Assembly: GCA_028874915.1 (NCBI GenBank)
Contig: JAPPHA010000085.1
Span: forward strand, 1 to 40,852
Reading direction: 5' to 3'
Length of the DNA stretch: 40,852 bases
DNA from: Paracoccaceae bacterium
GTDB taxonomy: Bacteria; Pseudomonadota; Alphaproteobacteria; Rhodobacterales; Rhodobacteraceae
Below, in pieces: positions 17,824 through 25,560 of this stretch. Each line of letters starts with the position of its first letter. The stretch's first letter is position 1. Position numbers and translations under genes: made by a program. A model generated the notes under the pieces. That model was not told where the DNA came from. It did not search any database and worked only from the letters and a program-made list of their open reading frames with translations.

Positions 17824-19989
17824 TCAGGGAGCCGAAACGTCCGGCTCGGCCGGGTCCTGACCCATGGCCCGTTCAAAGGCCTGGACGTCCTTGTCGGCCT
17901 TGACGGCCGCCGAGACATTGAAGAGATGCGCCACGTCCCGGACCTCGATCTCGAACACCATGCGATAGACGTCGGGCATGCGTTCCGTGAACTCGAGATT
18001 CGAGATATTTGACTGCTGCTGGCCGATCAGTGTGCAGACTCGCCCGAGAACGCCGGCACTGTTGGTGATGGTCGCATAAAATCTGGCCTTGTGCGTGGCG
18101 AGTTTTCCGCCTTCGGCCCACTGCAGATCGAGCCAGTCGGTCGATGGCAGCCGTTCGTATTTCTGCAGCGCCTTGCAGGCCGACACATGAACCTCGATCC
18201 CGTCGTTGGGAATAGCGATCCCGACGATGCGGTCCTGCGGTACCGGAAAACAGCACAGGGTTTCCTTTTTTTGCCGTTTCCGGGGCAAACCGACAATGCG
18301 ACAGGGCGATTCGACCCCCTTTGGGGCCTGGTCGAGAAGTTCGGGATAGAGTTTCCGCACGAGTCCCTTCCCGGAGATTCTGCCCGTGCCCATCTGCCGG
18401 AGAAGCTGATCCACGGATTCGAACCCGAACCGGGACGCAGCAGTGACCAGCGTCCGATGGCTCGCTGCGATTTCGTAGCGTTCCATGGCGATACGCGCCA
18501 ATTCCCGACCGATCCGGATTTCGCTCTCCCGCCTTTCGGACTGCAGCGCCCGGCGAATAGCCGCTTTCGCCCGACCGGTGACAACCATGCCGGTCCAGCT
18601 GGCCGAGGGTCGTTCGTTCTGGGCGGTCAAGATCTCGACCGTCTGCCCGTTCTTGAGCTGTGTCGACAGTGGAACGCGTCGGCCATCAACCTTGGCGCCG
18701 GCACAGGTTGAACCGACATCGGTATGGACCTGATAGGCAAAGTCGATCGGTGTCGCACCTTTCGGCAACCGGTGGACCCGGCCCTTGGGCGTGAAACAGA
18801 AGATCTGGTCATTGTACATTTCGAGCTTCACATGCTCGAGCAGGTTTTCGTGGGGTTCCTGGGAGACAAGGGCGTCGGCGAGGGTCTTGATCCAGGTATC
18901 GGGATCGCCGGAAAAGGGATTCCTGATGCGCTGACCGTCGCGGTAGGACCAGTGGGCGGCAATGCCGGTTTCCGCTGCCTCATGCATGGTCTTGGTTCGG
19001 ATCTGGATCTCCACCCGCTGTCCCTCACGGCCAGAAATCGTCGTGTGCACCGAGCGGTAGCCATTGGATTTCGGCTGGCTGATGTAGTCCTTGAATCGAC
19101 CCGGTACGGACGACCATTTCCGGTGCATCAGGCCGAGAACCGTGTAGACGTCTTCAACGTTCTCGGTGATGATGCGGAAACCGAAGACATCGCTGAGCGT
19201 GGAGAAGTCCTGCCCCTTTTCCTCCATCTTTCTCCAGGCGGAATAGGGTTTCTTGAGGCGTCCCTGGACTTCAGCCGTGATACCGGCGGATGTCAGAACG
19301 GACTCGATGTCCGTGACGATCCTGGAGGTCAGGTCGCCCCGTTCCTGTCGAAGAAGAACGTAGCGGCGAAGAATCGAGCCCCGAACCTTCGGTTGCAGGA
19401 CCTTGAAGGCCAGGTCTTCCAGGTCATCCCGCATCCACTGCATGCCCATGCGACCCGCGAGCGGGGCATAGATGTCCATGGTTTCGGTGGCCTTCTTCTG
19501 CTGTTTCTCTGGCGGCTGATGACGGATCGTTTGCATGTTGTGCAGCCGGTCAGCGAGCTTGACGATGATTACCCGTGCGTCCTTGGCCATTGCCATGAGG
19601 AGTTTGCGCAGATCTTCAGCCTGCTGCCGTTCGATGGATGTCAGGGACAGATTCGTCAGCCGTGTGACACCATCGACGAGTTCCGCGATCTCCTCGCCGA
19701 ATCGCCTGGACACATCCTCGTGAGTGGACCGGGTGTCTTCCAGGACGTCGTGGAGGAGCGCGGTGACAATGGTCGTGTCATCGAGCTTCTGTTCGGCCAG
19801 AATTGAGGCCACAGCGAATGGATGCGTAAAGTAGGGTTCGCCGGAACGGCGAAACTGGCCGCCATGCATGATCCTGCCGTATTGACAGGCGGTGCGGATC
19901 AATTCGGAATCGGACGCGGGGTTGTAGGATTTGATCGTGGAAACCAGATCCTCGACTTTGACCGGGTCCGAACTCGGCTCTTGAAACAT
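17824..19989 (-). CDS. spoT: Bifunctional (p)ppGpp synthetase/hydrolase (Rel/SpoT)
   Basis: A 721-residue long RSH protein controlling the stringent response. Domain order is complete. The N-terminal hydrolase has FTHP (H56) and the HD pair H80-D81 in LLHDVLEDT. The synthetase domain includes LKKPYSAWRKM, SDVFGFRI, SNGYRSVHTTI and VEIQIRTKTMHEAAETG. The TGS domain starts near FCFTPKGRVHRLPKGATPIDFAY, and a C-terminal ACT domain includes ARFYATITNSAGVLGRVCTLI. Both active sites look intact, as expected for the single RSH of most alphaproteobacteria. It lies about 30 nt downstream of rpoZ and heads the conserved run. Confidence 0.95.
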   Translation of the reverse strand: MFQEPSSDPVKVEDLVSTIKSYNPASDSELIRTACQYGRIMHGGQFRRSGEPYFTHPFAVASILAEQKLDDTTIVTALLHDVLEDTRSTHEDVSRRFGEEIAELVDGVTRLTNLSLTSIERQQAEDLRKLLMAMAKDARVIIVKLADRLHNMQTIRHQPPEKQQKKATETMDIYAPLAGRMGMQWMRDDLEDLAFKVLQPKVRGSILRRYVLLRQERGDLTSRIVTDIESVLTSAGITAEVQGRLKKPYSAWRKMEEKGQDFSTLSDVFGFRIITENVEDVYTVLGLMHRKWSSVPGRFKDYISQPKSNGYRSVHTTISGREGQRVEIQIRTKTMHEAAETGIAAHWSYRDGQRIRNPFSGDPDTWIKTLADALVSQEPHENLLEHVKLEMYNDQIFCFTPKGRVHRLPKGATPIDFAYQVHTDVGSTCAGAKVDGRRVPLSTQLKNGQTVEILTAQNERPSASWTGMVVTGRAKAAIRRALQSERRESEIRIGRELARIAMERYEIAASHRTLVTAASRFGFESVDQLLRQMGTGRISGKGLVRKLYPELLDQAPKGVESPCRIVGLPRKRQKKETLCCFPVPQDRIVGIAIPNDGIEVHVSACKALQKYERLPSTDWLDLQWAEGGKLATHKARFYATITNSAGVLGRVCTLIGQQQSNISNLEFTERMPDVYRMVFEIEVRDVAHLFNVSAAVKADKDVQAFERAMGQDPAEPDVSAP

Positions 19990-20021
19990 AATCCCTGCTG
20001 TCCCGGCCCTGGGGCCGGCGT

Positions 20022-20372
20022 CTACCCGGGCGCGCGCGCCTCCATCAGCTTGCGAAGCATGGCCTCCGACATGTCTTCATCGGGCTTGTCGTCGGCAACC
20101 CCGGCCATCAACAGGGACATCTGGTCCTCTTCCGGTTCATCAACTTCGATTTCCGTCTGGTGGCTCTTGATGGCAGCCTCACGGAGCTGATCAGCCGACA
20201 TTATCTCCTCGGCGATCTCGCGAAGCGCCACGACGGGGTTCTTGTCATTGTCCCTCGGGACCGAGATCTCGGCACCCGACGAGATTTCCCGTGCCCGGTG
20301 CGCCGCCAGCATCACAAGTTCGAAACGGTTCGGAATCTTGTCGACGCAATCCTCGACCGTAACCCTAGCCAT
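20022..20372 (-). CDS. rpoZ: RNA polymerase omega subunit
   Basis: A 116-residue omega subunit, which helps assemble RNA polymerase and can contribute to ppGpp binding. It begins [29 protein letters not shown], the family signature, followed by [13 protein letters not shown]. The acidic C-terminal half ([16 protein letters not shown]) is typical of alphaproteobacteria. ATG 20372 is chosen over a start 12 nt upstream because it begins MARVTVEDC and has GGAG 7 nt before it. spoT follows within about 30 nt. Upstream, where related genomes usually have folK nearby, there is an insertion sequence only about 115 nt away. Confidence 0.94.
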   Translation of the reverse strand: MARVTVEDCVDKIPNRFELVMLAAHRAREISSGAEISVPRDNDKNPVVALREIAEEIMSADQLREAAIKSHQTEIEVDEPEEDQMSLLMAGVADDKPDEDMSEAMLRKLMEARAPG

Positions 20373-20410
20373 GAGTCGCTCCACTTCCTTTGGTTGTGGG
20401 AAAGGAACTG

Positions 20411-20437
20411 ACTATCGGAAACTTCGGCCGAACGCAA
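20411..20437 (-). promoter_or_regulatory. Candidate promoter for the rpoZ-spoT operon
   Basis: On the minus strand TTGCGT (20432-20437) and GATAGT (20411-20416) are separated by 15 nt, about 40 nt upstream of the rpoZ start. The spacing is short for a standard promoter. It lies between rpoZ and the insertion-sequence boundary, so the native promoter may have survived the insertion. Confidence 0.3.
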
Positions 20438-20486
20438 GCATCGTGAACGGCCCGGGCGTGATTCCGCTATGGCGTGATTTTCGACC

Positions 20487-22155
20487 TTTAACGCTATGAA
20501 AACGAATCACGCTGCGAGTTCGAGGTTCCGGTTGTCGTTGGCGGTCGTTGGCGGTTTCCATGGCTGCCAGCTCATGGCGAGCATGGACCATGCCCGATCG
20601 AGGCGACCGGACTTGAGCAAGGCCCGGAATGTCAGAACGCCCTGGCCGCCGTCACGCCCCGATCGCTGGCCGGATCGCTTCAACCTCTGAGTCACAAGCA
20701 TGCGATTCCCGCTTCCGACCGCACCTGATCCGATCGGGTCGCCGGCATCGGCGACATGGCGGTAATGCATGCGCTTGCGGTTGTTCCGGAAGATCGCCAG
20801 TTCCCGGGCAATGTCTGCGCGGCCCGTTTCCTTCCGCATCAGATGGCGAAGAGCGTCGATGACCTTGCCGTCGCCCTTGGGATCGTGGCGAAGGATGTGG
20901 CGCCATTTCTCGAACCAGGCCGTGCCGGCCGCGTCGTCAGGGCCGAAGGCGGCATCGGCCGCGACCTTAAGGTGCTGGGCCGAGTGCCAAAAGTCGATCA
21001 GCATGACATCGGGGCAGAACGTGTCGTGAAAAGTCCAATTGTCTTTGGCGGCGTCTGCGATGGCCACCACCTTCAGATCCTCCCTGCGCCCCAGACAATG
21101 GAACACCTCCTGGCTCACCTGCGACTTCAGGCTCGCCTTGCCCGGCTCCGGAAGACGCCCGAAATACCGGACCTGCACCATGTTGCCCTCGGCGTCGAGC
21201 ATGGCGACAACACCGGTCGACACCTCGCGCCAACCCGCTTCGACCTCCTGCCCGTCCCCCGTCTCGGCATGCATGCGAACCATGACCCCGTCGAGGGAGA
21301 CGAGCAGCGCAACCGCGTCCTTGTGGATCTCCTCCTCCGCCCGAAGTTCCGCCATCAGCTGGCGGGAGCGGGCCTCGAAACGGCGGCCCGCCTCGCTGGC
21401 CATCCGCACCAGAGAGCTCGCCGAAGGCCCCCGGCCGCACAGCCGTTCCCAGGCGTCTTCGCTCTCGCGGGCGGTCAGGTGGCTCATGAATACGAGCGAC
21501 AGGCCCGCCGCCGCCGGCGTCAGGCCGCATTCGGTCAGGCCGAGAACACTCTCGGTCGGGAACAGGGCCGCACCCCCGCCCGACGGTTGGTAGCGCGAGC
21601 GGTTGTATTCGACCGGACCGAACAGCGTCATCGCACGGCCGGTCGAGGCTTCGACCTTCCGGTAGGCCTCGCCCCCGACGTGCAGGGACACGCCTTGGTC
21701 GTCAATCCGCTCGAAGGCATTGCGCAGGATCGAGCAGGCGAGATCACGGAACCGGTCGCGAAACGCGATCTCGGCCTTCAGGGGATCCTCCCGGAACATC
21801 GCCGCAAGATCCACCGCCATGCCGGTTCCGGCGGCCGCCAGGATCAGCGACCCCACCGCCTGTTCCACACTGTCCTGCGCCGCCGCCATGACGTCATCCT
21901 TCACAGCGGTGTTGGCAAAGGACGTTTCGGCCTGTCATTTCTGCATCGGAGTGCCCCTCTCTGGCCCCGGTTTCGGAGCTTGTTGTTGTGCTGGGGCACT
22001 CTACCACGCTCACCCCCCGAGGCCAGGAACACCGCCGAAATCGCCGACATGTGGAAATTCCGGGGCTTGGGCAGGGATTTTTCGCGAAAACCTGCGAAAT
22101 TGGAGATCACCGCCGAACAGGCACCAAAATAATGGAGTAATTACAACGCGTTAAA
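20487..22155 (-). mobile_element. ISKra4-type insertion sequence, about 1.67 kb
   Basis: The element carries one transposase gene. Candidate imperfect terminal inverted repeats are TTTAACGCTATGAAAAC at 20487-20503 and, read from the other end, TTTAACGCGTTGTAATTAC ending at 22155. The shared outer 8 bases are identical and several inner ones match. I see no clear target-site duplication next to these ends, so the boundaries are provisional. It sits between rpoZ and a truncated coding remnant at the left edge of the island. Confidence 0.6.
20507..21904 (-). CDS. ISKra4 family transposase, probably inactive
   Basis: A 465-residue transposase of the ISKra4 type. The DDE-like core shows ALLVSLDGVMVRMHAE (first aspartate), VLMIDFWHSAQHL-like text (VMLIDFWHSAQHLKVAA, second aspartate), and the C-terminal region GSGAVGSGNRMLVTQRLKRSGQ. 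From memory, the family normally has a glutamate after GSG.V (GSGVVEAAN) and a tryptophan after KRSGxR; here these are GSGN and RSG. The third catalytic acid therefore seems lost. ATG 21904 and ATG 21889 are both possible; the latter has AAGGA upstream. The frame is full length without stops, so the decay is recent or the copy is mobilised in trans. Confidence 0.8.
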   Translation of the reverse strand: MKDDVMAAAQDSVEQAVGSLILAAAGTGMAVDLAAMFREDPLKAEIAFRDRFRDLACSILRNAFERIDDQGVSLHVGGEAYRKVEASTGRAMTLFGPVEYNRSRYQPSGGGAALFPTESVLGLTECGLTPAAAGLSLVFMSHLTARESEDAWERLCGRGPSASSLVRMASEAGRRFEARSRQLMAELRAEEEIHKDAVALLVSLDGVMVRMHAETGDGQEVEAGWREVSTGVVAMLDAEGNMVQVRYFGRLPEPGKASLKSQVSQEVFHCLGRREDLKVVAIADAAKDNWTFHDTFCPDVMLIDFWHSAQHLKVAADAAFGPDDAAGTAWFEKWRHILRHDPKGDGKVIDALRHLMRKETGRADIARELAIFRNNRKRMHYRHVADAGDPIGSGAVGSGNRMLVTQRLKRSGQRSGRDGGQGVLTFRALLKSGRLDRAWSMLAMSWQPWKPPTTANDNRNLELAA

Positions 22156-22325
22156 AAACGCAATCCGGCACACGGAATTCACCCCCGGTCGCCGACAAGA
22201 CCAATTCCGTGCCCCAGTTGCCCGCCCAAGAGAGCGCGTCCGGCGGGATCTCGCCGTCTCCGCGAACGCGGCTGGCCATGCCTTCCACATAGGCACCGCT
22301 TCTCCGCGCTGCCTCGTTCAGCAAT
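22151..22325 (-). pseudogene. Truncated coding remnant abutting the insertion sequence
   Basis: A minus-strand frame reads from TTG 22325 (LLNEAARRSGAYVEGMAS) through EIPPDALSWAGNWGTEL to FRVPDCVF. Its stop codon TAA lies inside the terminal repeat of the insertion sequence. The codon pattern looks coding, but the upstream part is closed by a TGA and has no continuation. It looks like the 3' part of a gene cut by the insertion. I do not recognise the family. Confidence 0.35.
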
Positions 22326-22409
22326 TTTCGTCAGCCTTTGGAAGTTGACCAATCCTTTGTGCAATGCCGCTGCCATAACGCTTCGACTTGGCGGCTAGCC
22401 ATCCGAGGC

Positions 22410-23345
22410 TCACTTGTTCAGCAACGAAAGCGTTGCCTTGCGCGAGAGGTGGGCACGTGCGTCTTCCGGCGTGGCCACAAGGGCAGCCGCCGCGGCATTG
22501 GCATAGTGCGCAGCTTCCTGCAGCGACGCCCCTGCAACAAGCCGAGCCGCAAAGGCACCGATGACAGCGTCACCCGCACCGTGCGTGCTCTCCACTGCAA
22601 CGGAGTAACCCGGAATCCGCAAGGGTGCGCGATCACTGCTCGCCAACACCAAACCATTGCGTCCAAGCGTGACCATGACTTGCGGCACGCGCCGGAGCAA
22701 CGTCGCCGCGGCAGCTTCCGCGGCCTCGAAGCCGGAAACTGGAGGGCACTCCGCCAGCATCTTCGCCTCGATCTCGTTGACAACAAGAAAGTCCACAAGG
22801 CCAAGGAGCTCGTCTGTCATCATGCGCGCCGGAGCGGCGTTAAGGACAACGGTGGCACCTGCGTTGCGGGCTATGGCCGCGGCGGCGAGGTTCGTTTCCG
22901 GTCGCACCTCGTTTTGCAAGAGGAGCACGCGACAGTTTGCAAGCGCATTGCTCTCCTCGAGTATCGCGGACGTTATCCGCCAGTTGGCGCCAGGCACGAT
23001 CACCGCGCCGTAGTCGCCGCTGGAATCGAACAGGGCCACAGACATTCCGGAGCCGCAGTCCGTGAGGCAATGCACATCGGTCGTGTCCACTTGCGCCTTT
23101 GCAAGATGCACGAGGAGTGCCTTGCCGAGATCATCATCACCGACCGCACCTACGAACGCGGTCGCGGCCCCATGGCGGGCGGCCTCAACGGCCTGATTGC
23201 CACCCTTCCCGCCGCCCTTCCAGGCCCATGCCTCACCCACCAGCGTTTCCCCGCGGCGGGGGCGATCTGCGCCGGTCACGAGGATGTCGTAGTGAAGGCT
23301 GCCGACAACCGCTACGGATGCCGCCCCATGCAAATTGCCCATCAT
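22410..23345 (-). CDS. Ribokinase-like carbohydrate kinase (PfkB family)
   Basis: A 311-residue PfkB-family sugar kinase that would phosphorylate an imported sugar, ribose being the simplest guess. The N-terminal substrate region is VAVVGSLHYDILVTGADRPRRGETL followed by GGKGGNQAVEAARHGA, the PfkB signature 1 pattern of ribokinases. The C-terminal signature reads STHGAGDAVIGAFAARL, with the catalytic aspartate in GAGD; the usual residue after the first T is another T or G, here H. A longer frame exists to 23522, but ATG 23345 overlaps the upstream rpiR-type stop as ATGA, showing translational coupling. Substrate specificity cannot be read from the sequence. Confidence 0.88.
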   Translation of the reverse strand: MMGNLHGAASVAVVGSLHYDILVTGADRPRRGETLVGEAWAWKGGGKGGNQAVEAARHGAATAFVGAVGDDDLGKALLVHLAKAQVDTTDVHCLTDCGSGMSVALFDSSGDYGAVIVPGANWRITSAILEESNALANCRVLLLQNEVRPETNLAAAAIARNAGATVVLNAAPARMMTDELLGLVDFLVVNEIEAKMLAECPPVSGFEAAEAAAATLLRRVPQVMVTLGRNGLVLASSDRAPLRIPGYSVAVESTHGAGDAVIGAFAARLVAGASLQEAAHYANAAAAALVATPEDARAHLSRKATLSLLNK

Positions 23346-24244
23346 CTTCGATGTGCCCGACGTTTCGTCCGCACCGACTGCATGGTCTTCTCGAGGTTGC
23401 ATTCGACAGTCGCCCCACCTCGCTGGGCGACCGCCACGAAGACCACGTCGATGATGGTGAGCTGGGCGACGCGGGCAGCGGCGTTCTCGCCTGTCAGGGG
23501 CGAGCCTTGAGCCGTAGAGCACAGCGCCACGTCTGCCAAACCGCCGAGCGACGAGTTCGTGTGGTTGGTAACAACCACGACAGACGAACCTGCAGATTTG
23601 GCGATTGAGACCGCGTCGACCACGGAGTCCGTTTCTCCGGAGTGCGAGAAGGCAACGGTGACGTCATCCGGGCCGAGCAGGGACGCGGACATGACCATCA
23701 TGTGTGCATCGTCCTGCACGCTGGCCCTCATGCCAATTCTCAGGAACTTGTGTGCAGCATCTCGTGCGATCTGGGCAGAGCCGCCCAGGCCGTAGAAGTC
23801 GCGGGTCCGGGCACGGTAAAGAAGGTCTGCCGCTCGCTCTATGTCTGCGGGGTCCAGGATGGCGAGGGTCTCCTCAAGAGCCTGGACCGCAGTGCGGAAG
23901 ACCTTCTGCAAGATTGTTGTGGTACTGTCGTCGCGAGCAAGCTCCTTGTGCAGCTCGACGACCGGCAGGCGGTTGTACGCGGCGAGGCTGGCGCGGAAAT
24001 CCCGATACCCGTCGTATCCCAGTTTCTTGGCGACCTTCACGATCATCGCCTCGGACACTTCAGCCGCTTTCGCGACACTCTGCAAGGACGTCGCCTCGGT
24101 GAAATCGCGTCTGCCGAGCGCCAGTTCCACCACGCGCGCTTCCAGCCTCGTCAACTGCGGCAGCATCATGCGTATGCGTGGCCCAACGGCGCGCGGTTCC
24201 GGGCCGTTGGAGGCGGAGCAGTTTGTCAGTTCTGGATCATGCAT
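23342..24244 (-). CDS. RpiR/MurR family transcriptional regulator
   Basis: A 300-residue regulator. The N-terminal helix-turn-helix of the RpiR type spans roughly residues 30-105 (LEARVVELALGRRDFTEATSLQSVAKAAEVSEAMIVKVAKKLGYDGYRDFRA). The C-terminal SIS sugar-phosphate binding domain spans about 150-285, with FYGLGGSAQIARDAAHKF and VAFSHSGETDSVVDAVSIAKSAGSSVVVVTN. Such proteins sense sugar phosphates and usually repress neighbouring catabolic genes. ATG 24244 overlaps the preceding isomerase gene by 19 nt; GAGG lies 11 nt upstream. It is the middle gene of isomerase-rpiR-kinase and the likely local controller of the divergent ABC operon. Confidence 0.9.
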   Translation of the reverse strand: MHDPELTNCSASNGPEPRAVGPRIRMMLPQLTRLEARVVELALGRRDFTEATSLQSVAKAAEVSEAMIVKVAKKLGYDGYRDFRASLAAYNRLPVVELHKELARDDSTTTILQKVFRTAVQALEETLAILDPADIERAADLLYRARTRDFYGLGGSAQIARDAAHKFLRIGMRASVQDDAHMMVMSASLLGPDDVTVAFSHSGETDSVVDAVSIAKSAGSSVVVVTNHTNSSLGGLADVALCSTAQGSPLTGENAAARVAQLTIIDVVFVAVAQRGGATVECNLEKTMQSVRTKRRAHRR

Positions 24245-25233
24245 TGACGTACGATCCTCTGTGCAGCAATTCCGTCTTGCCGGGCCACGGCGTCGGAGAG
24301 GCGGCTGTCGGCGTCGACCCGATCGACAACTGCTAGCATTGCTTCCACGGCTGCAATGTTCGCTTCGCACTCGGCCACGGGATCGAGACCCGTAACTTCC
24401 GGAAACGTATCGAAGTAGATGACGCCGTCGTAACCGTCATGGCGAACTTGACGCAGCATCTCGGTCGTCTGGACCAAGTGGACGGATCCCACCATCAGGC
24501 CATCGTCGCGCTTGGCATATCCGTCATTGAGGTGGATGCCTAGGACACGACTGTGCCTTGCGGCCATCATGGCAGCATAGGCAGGCTGCTCGTTGGCGTA
24601 GAGAATATGCGCAAAATCCAAGGTAACTCCGAGGTTCGGCGAGCCAGCCTCTCGGATGGCAAGCAACGTCGTGGCCATGTCCGGCAGGAGGGCAAAGGCC
24701 CGAGGCTCATTCGGCTTGTATTCGATGCTGATGTCAACTTCGGGATTGTGGTCGGCCACCTCACGTATGCCTTCCACCTCCCATTCCCACAGGCGAGCGT
24801 ATTCCACTTGGAAGGGGGTGTCGAAACCGTCCTGGCCCAACCAGATCGTCATGAGATCAACCCCGGCTTCGGCCGCCGTGTCGATCGCTGCCTTGGTGAG
24901 ATCCAGCGCCTTACGGCGAACCGCCGCCTCCGGGTTGCTGAAAGCGCCCTGCTTGAATCTCGGATCGGTGTAATAGCGCATTGCAAGACCGCTTACGTCG
25001 AGCCCTTCATCGCGAACCGTGCCAATGGTGTCCTTGGCAACATCCGTGAAATGATCCGGGTAGTTCAGGTCGAGATGCTTGAGGCCTGCCACGGTCGCGG
25101 CGCGTCCTATCATTTCGGCGACAGACGGCTTTTCCGCACGCGCACCCCAGTACAGTTCGGGCGCCGAAGCAAACGAGTTCAGGCGAGATGCATAGCGCGC
25201 GCGATTCCGCTCTCGGGGCTGGCTCCGGGTCAT
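24226..25233 (-). CDS. Xylose isomerase-like TIM-barrel sugar isomerase
   Basis: A 335-residue TIM-barrel protein of the xylose isomerase-like/AP endonuclease 2 superfamily. Candidate metal ligands sit in the expected order: glutamate in ISIEYKPNEPR, aspartate and histidine in TLDFAHILYA, histidine and aspartates in GIHLNDGYAKRDDGL, and aspartate in VIYFDTFPE. This pattern resembles the L-rhamnose isomerase/sugar isomerase group of Pseudomonas and rhizobia, so aldose-ketose isomerisation is likely; the sugar is unknown. The ATG has AGGAG 7 nt upstream. It is first in a minus-strand operon with the RpiR regulator and the kinase, divergent from the sugar ABC genes. Confidence 0.8.
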   Translation of the reverse strand: MTRSQPRERNRARYASRLNSFASAPELYWGARAEKPSVAEMIGRAATVAGLKHLDLNYPDHFTDVAKDTIGTVRDEGLDVSGLAMRYYTDPRFKQGAFSNPEAAVRRKALDLTKAAIDTAAEAGVDLMTIWLGQDGFDTPFQVEYARLWEWEVEGIREVADHNPEVDISIEYKPNEPRAFALLPDMATTLLAIREAGSPNLGVTLDFAHILYANEQPAYAAMMAARHSRVLGIHLNDGYAKRDDGLMVGSVHLVQTTEMLRQVRHDGYDGVIYFDTFPEVTGLDPVAECEANIAAVEAMLAVVDRVDADSRLSDAVARQDGIAAQRIVRQCMIQN

Positions 25234-25272
25234 GGGTGGCTCCTATCACTTCGCATTCATTGCCACGCATAA

Positions 25273-25300
25273 CTTTACAGACGCAATCCCATGTGTAAAG
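25273..25300. promoter_or_regulatory. Inverted repeat CTTTACA-N14-TGTAAAG in the sugar divergon
   Basis: CTTTACA at 25273-25279 and TGTAAAG at 25294-25300 form a perfect 7-bp inverted repeat, 40-65 nt upstream of the isomerase start. The 21-nt centre-to-centre distance, two helical turns, suits a dimeric regulator or the promoter of the isomerase operon. The binding protein is unknown; the local RpiR protein is the first candidate. Confidence 0.45.
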
Positions 25301-25348
25301 CGTGACGCGCTTAGGCAGCCAGCACGCCTCTATTCGCCGGCGCAGGCC

Positions 25349-25369
25349 TGACGCAAGCGCTTTGCGTCA
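25349..25369. promoter_or_regulatory. Perfect palindromic operator candidate TGACGCAA-N5-TTGCGTCA
   Basis: TGACGCAA (25349-25356) and TTGCGTCA (25362-25369) are exact inverted copies around GCGCT. It lies in the 327-nt divergent control region between the isomerase operon and the ABC operon. A related half-site, GCGTGACGCGC, lies at 25300-25310. An AT-rich stretch, rare in this genome, follows at 25380-25413 and may hold the ABC promoter. Confidence 0.55.
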
Positions 25370-25528
25370 AGCCCTCTCAAGTATTTGATGTATAGAGAAT
25401 TTAAGAATTTAAGGGCGAGAACCGGACGTTGCGAACGTTACCCATCGCTACATTTCTTCTTGACAACGTCCAGTCACACTTGACAATGAAATACCGAATC
25501 GTGAAGTTGTCGCGGCATTGTGTCAGCA

Positions 25529-25547
25529 CACTGCCGTGCCGGCAGTG
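25529..25547 (+). promoter_or_regulatory. Hairpin abutting the permease ribosome-binding site
   Basis: CACTGCCG and CGGCAGTG form a perfect 8-bp stem with the 3-nt loop TGC. The last base of the stem is the first G of the GGAGG ribosome site (25547-25551) of the permease gene. In the mRNA the stem could limit ribosome access; as DNA it could be an operator. Confidence 0.45.
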
Positions 25548-25560
25548 GAGGCCATCCCAG

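Noticed and set aside
18724-19806. A 360-codon plus-strand frame opposite spoT
   Set aside because: It is antisense to a full-length RSH protein with intact motifs; no independent support.
20756-22132. A 458-codon plus-strand open frame across the insertion sequence
   Set aside because: It is antisense to the ISKra4-type transposase and has the histidine/arginine-rich look of a shadow frame.
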